The position numbers and the translations under genes were made by a program. This document shows, one piece after another, positions 32,856-35,478 of a stretch of 35,478 nucleotides of DNA. Source of the stretch: Scytalidium lignicola (lineage: Eukaryota; Ascomycota; Leotiomycetes); assembly GCA_002812745.2 (NCBI GenBank), contig NCSJ02000410.1, positions 1-35,478 of the forward strand, in the 5' to 3' direction. How positions within the stretch are numbered: position 1 is the stretch's first letter; each line of letters opens with the position of its first letter. The notes below the pieces were generated by a model. It was not told the origin of the DNA, ran no database searches, and saw only the letters and a list, made by a program, of their open reading frames with translations.

Positions 32856-34795
32856 ATGACTGCCGAAACAGATTTCAATGGAGCTAGCTCTCCAGCTCAG
32901 GGCCAAGAACCACCCGCCAACAAAACATCTCCTGATCACGACGGCCTAAGAAGTAAAGAAACCTCTTTGACAGAGGTCGATACGGCGTTGAAGGGTGTTG
33001 AACATGTTGAAGATGATACCCTAAAGGAAGCTACCGAGAACACCACCGATTATCCGACTGGCTTCAAGCTCATTACATTGATCCTTGCACTCTGTATGGC
33101 AGTGTTCCTGGTTGCTCTAGATCAAACCATCATTGCAACTGCCATTCCAAAGATCACGGATCGCTTCAAAAGTATTTCGGATATTGGTTGGTATGGAAGC
33201 GCCTACTTCTTAACTAGCACTTCCTTACAACCAACTTTCGGCCGCATCTACAAAGTCTTCGACGTCAGTTTAAATTCCTCTTTCCTCCGAAACATGATCT
33301 GTCTCGATACTGGAGACACCATGCTAACGTATTTGTCATGAAAAGACAAAGGTAATCTTCTTAATCGCGATTGCCGTGTTCGAGTTGGGATCGCTGGTAT
33401 GCGCCGTCGCGCCGTCGAGTACAGTACTTATTGTAGGAAGAGCAGTTGCGGGGATGGGAGTTGGAGGAATATTCTCTGGTGCCTTGGTTATCATTGCACG
33501 TTCTCGTAAGTCTTCACCCCCCTTTTTCCTCTCCTTTTTTGCAACCTGACTAACTTGTCTATAAAGTTCCACTTGAAAAGCGACCCATGGTCTTTGGCAC
33601 GTTCGGCGGAATGTGGGGACTGGCTTCAATTGCTGGCCCATTGCTGGGAGGAGTTTTCACCGATAAAGTATCTTGGCGCTGGTGCTTTTACATAAAGTAT
33701 CTATACCAATTCCCAGTGATTTTCTGCTAGGCTAATTCAAGCAGTCTTCCTATCGGAGGTCTCTCTATGGCCATTGTCTTTCTGGTGCTCCACTTTCCCC
33801 GTGATCCTAGCGATTCTAAAAGGCGATACCTCGATCGCATTAAAGAACTCGATCTTATTGGTGCCTCAATACTTATTCCAGGAATTATCTGTCTCCTACT
33901 TGCTGTGCAATGGGGGGGCAACACCTTCCCGTGGAACAACTCCCGAATCATAGGTCTATTCGTTGGCGCTGGCTGTTTGCTCATCCTCTTTGTCTACAGC
34001 CAAATCCGTCTTGGTGACAAGGCAACCCTTCCTCCACGGATTCTAAAACAGCGAACAGTTGGCGCTGCAAGCGCTTACGTCTTCTTTTTTGGTGCAGGTA
34101 TCTTTGCCATGATGTACTACCTACCATTATACCTGCAATCGGTCAAGGATTCCTCCCCTACCAAATCCGGAATTCAAATCCTTCCACTCATGCTTTCTAC
34201 TGTGCTGACCTCCATTCTCGCTGGTATCTACGTCACACTTGTAGGATACTATACACCACTCATTATTCTCAGCAGCGCGCTTATGACCATTGGCGCCGGC
34301 CTCATCACTACTTTTAATATCGATACGGTATTTGGGAAATGGTTCGGTTACCAAGTTATCACTGGCCTTGGTGCTGGTGTTGCATTTAATATACCGCTCG
34401 TCGCTGTCCAGACGGTTCTGGATATGGACGACATCCCAATCGGATCCGTCTGTATCATGTTCTTCCAATCCCTCGGTGGTGCATTATTTATAGCTGTTGC
34501 TCAGTCGGTCTTCCAGAATGGTCTCATTGACGGTCTCAAGAAATATGCACCCGAACTGGATCCAAAGGTAATGGTAAATACAGGAGCCACGGCGATTCGA
34601 AGTGTGCTGAAAGCGATGGATCGTGAGGATTTGTTGAGACCAGCTATCATGGCATATGTTAATGGCTTGAAAAATACGTATCGTGTTACTGTGGCTGTTT
34701 TTGGCGTTGCGTTTCTGATGGCTTGTCTGTTTGAGTGGAAGAGTGTTAAGAAAGAAGGAGAAAAGGCAAAAGGCCAGGAATCAGCAATGGCCTAG
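32856..34795 (+). CDS. DHA2-type MFS drug/metabolite efflux transporter
   Basis: Four exons (32,856-33,263; 33,346-33,505; 33,567-33,696; 33,745-34,795) with introns of 82, 61 and 48 bases join in frame to 582 residues. A charged, probably cytosolic N-terminus of about 65 residues is followed by TM1 ([19 protein letters not shown]) and the DHA2 signature [13 protein letters not shown]. Then come [18 protein letters not shown] at the motif A position, [13 protein letters not shown], the antiporter motif C-like [13 protein letters not shown], and [14 protein letters not shown]. Length and helix count suit the 14-TM proton-coupled exporters that move toxins, drugs or secondary metabolites across the plasma membrane in fungi. 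Substrate is unknown; no biosynthetic genes are in the window. The frame is free of lesions, unlike the genes at 17,400-24,300. Confidence 0.95.
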
Positions 34796-35478
34796 GCTAT
34801 ATGTAGGAACAACAAATATTTGAATACCTAGTTTTGTATCTCGTAAGGTTAGATTGTAGAATTCTTAGTGTTTGGTTCAATTCCCCCTTAATGCTTCACA
34901 AAAATCTAAAAGATTATCATGATCCATTTGAATCTTACCAATCTTTTGCTTCATTTCAGCCTCAACTACCACAAAAGGGTACATTGTATGACTCAACAAT
35001 CTACCTGTATTACGATTTATAAAACTTTAAAACCTACATTAACATAACATACTAACACCTAATTAGTACTTTGTGAGTTAAAAAGTAGATGTGTTATAGT
35101 AATACAACGTTTTGCATTGTCTGAAATAGCCTGTTGCGATATATGCAAATTACGAATATTGAATATACCACTCTAAGGTAGTATTTTTGAATACGGTTCG
35201 GCTGTGTGGGTCTGTATATCGGGCCCGGCATAGTTGAATATTCAGCTTTGCATGGCCGTAGGGTAGGATCCAGCCGGAACCGACCAGCCCGTAGGCATCT
35301 ATATATATGTGGCCATACTTACCCACTATACAGCAGTTGATTCTGTAGTTCAATTTAGATATATGTTAGTTACCAACCATGATCAATGTTAATAAGCTCT
35401 GTAAGAATTATCCAAATGTATATGTTCTGCTTTGTATATTTACACATTTTAGAGCAAATTAGCAGCTTTAGAGTAAAT
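34796..35478. other. Gene-free 3' flank
   Basis: It holds the probable 3' untranslated region of the transporter and AT-rich DNA. Short frames on both strands (for example 34,834-35,022 plus and 35,150-35,353 minus) have no recognisable features. Confidence 0.55.

Noticed and set aside
34127..34468. A 113-residue minus-strand gene
   Set aside because: It lies antisense within the last exon of the transporter, whose own frame is strongly conserved; it is a shadow frame.
1..35478. tRNA, rRNA or CRISPR array
   Set aside because: No B-box-like cloverleaf pattern, ribosomal sequence or regularly spaced repeat-spacer series was seen on either strand by eye; CRISPR is not expected in a fungus.

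Overview
This window looks like filamentous ascomycete nuclear DNA, most likely a leotiomycete (Helotiales/Sclerotiniaceae-like). The grounds are short 45-130 nt GT-AG introns with CTAAC-type branch points, a NACHT-WD40 receptor of a type I associate with that group, a fungal DHA2 transporter, and a large AT-rich block whose coding relics carry C-to-T/G-to-A stop codons of the kind made by repeat-induced point mutation (RIP). The taxon is inferred, not demonstrated.

Region 1-13,740 is an AT-rich graveyard of nested transposons with no intact gene. From left to right I can read: a cysteine-rich integrase-like relic (640-1260), a short GC-richer knot of nested inverted repeats (1298-1406), a hAT transposase relic, a plus-strand Ty3/gypsy element with 5' LTR, gag, protease and reverse transcriptase (1947-5890), a minus-strand Tad-like LINE (about 5890-8135), a second, minus-strand gypsy element ending in a clean 267-bp LTR (8140-11,823), and a Helitron/Pif1-type helicase relic (about 11,930-12,450). 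Region 13,740-17,390 is gene-free, with a hairpin cluster and a 433-bp MITE with 33-bp terminal inverted repeats.

Region 17,390-24,340 is an island of broken accessory genes. A large lipase-NACHT-WD40 (NLR-like) gene carries a frameshift, three RIP-type stops and, most strikingly, a 345-bp internal segment (115 codons) in inverted orientation. Turning that segment round keeps one reading frame across both junctions. Converging on it is a LYC1-like GNAT acetyltransferase pseudogene, followed by an ankyrin-repeat relic.

Region 24,340-32,300 contains two near-identical 259-bp solo LTRs, some weak gene candidates, and three apparently real spliced genes of conserved fungal type but unknown function: 27,090-27,877 (-), 28,527-29,329 (-) and a 104-residue three-exon gene at 29,881-30,369 (+). 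The last two share a divergent promoter region. Region 32,300-35,478 holds one intact four-exon DHA2 (14-TM) MFS transporter and a gene-free tail. The genes do not form an obvious pathway. The unifying theme is the edge between a RIP-mutated transposon block and a gene-bearing segment, with immune-type genes at the boundary decayed.
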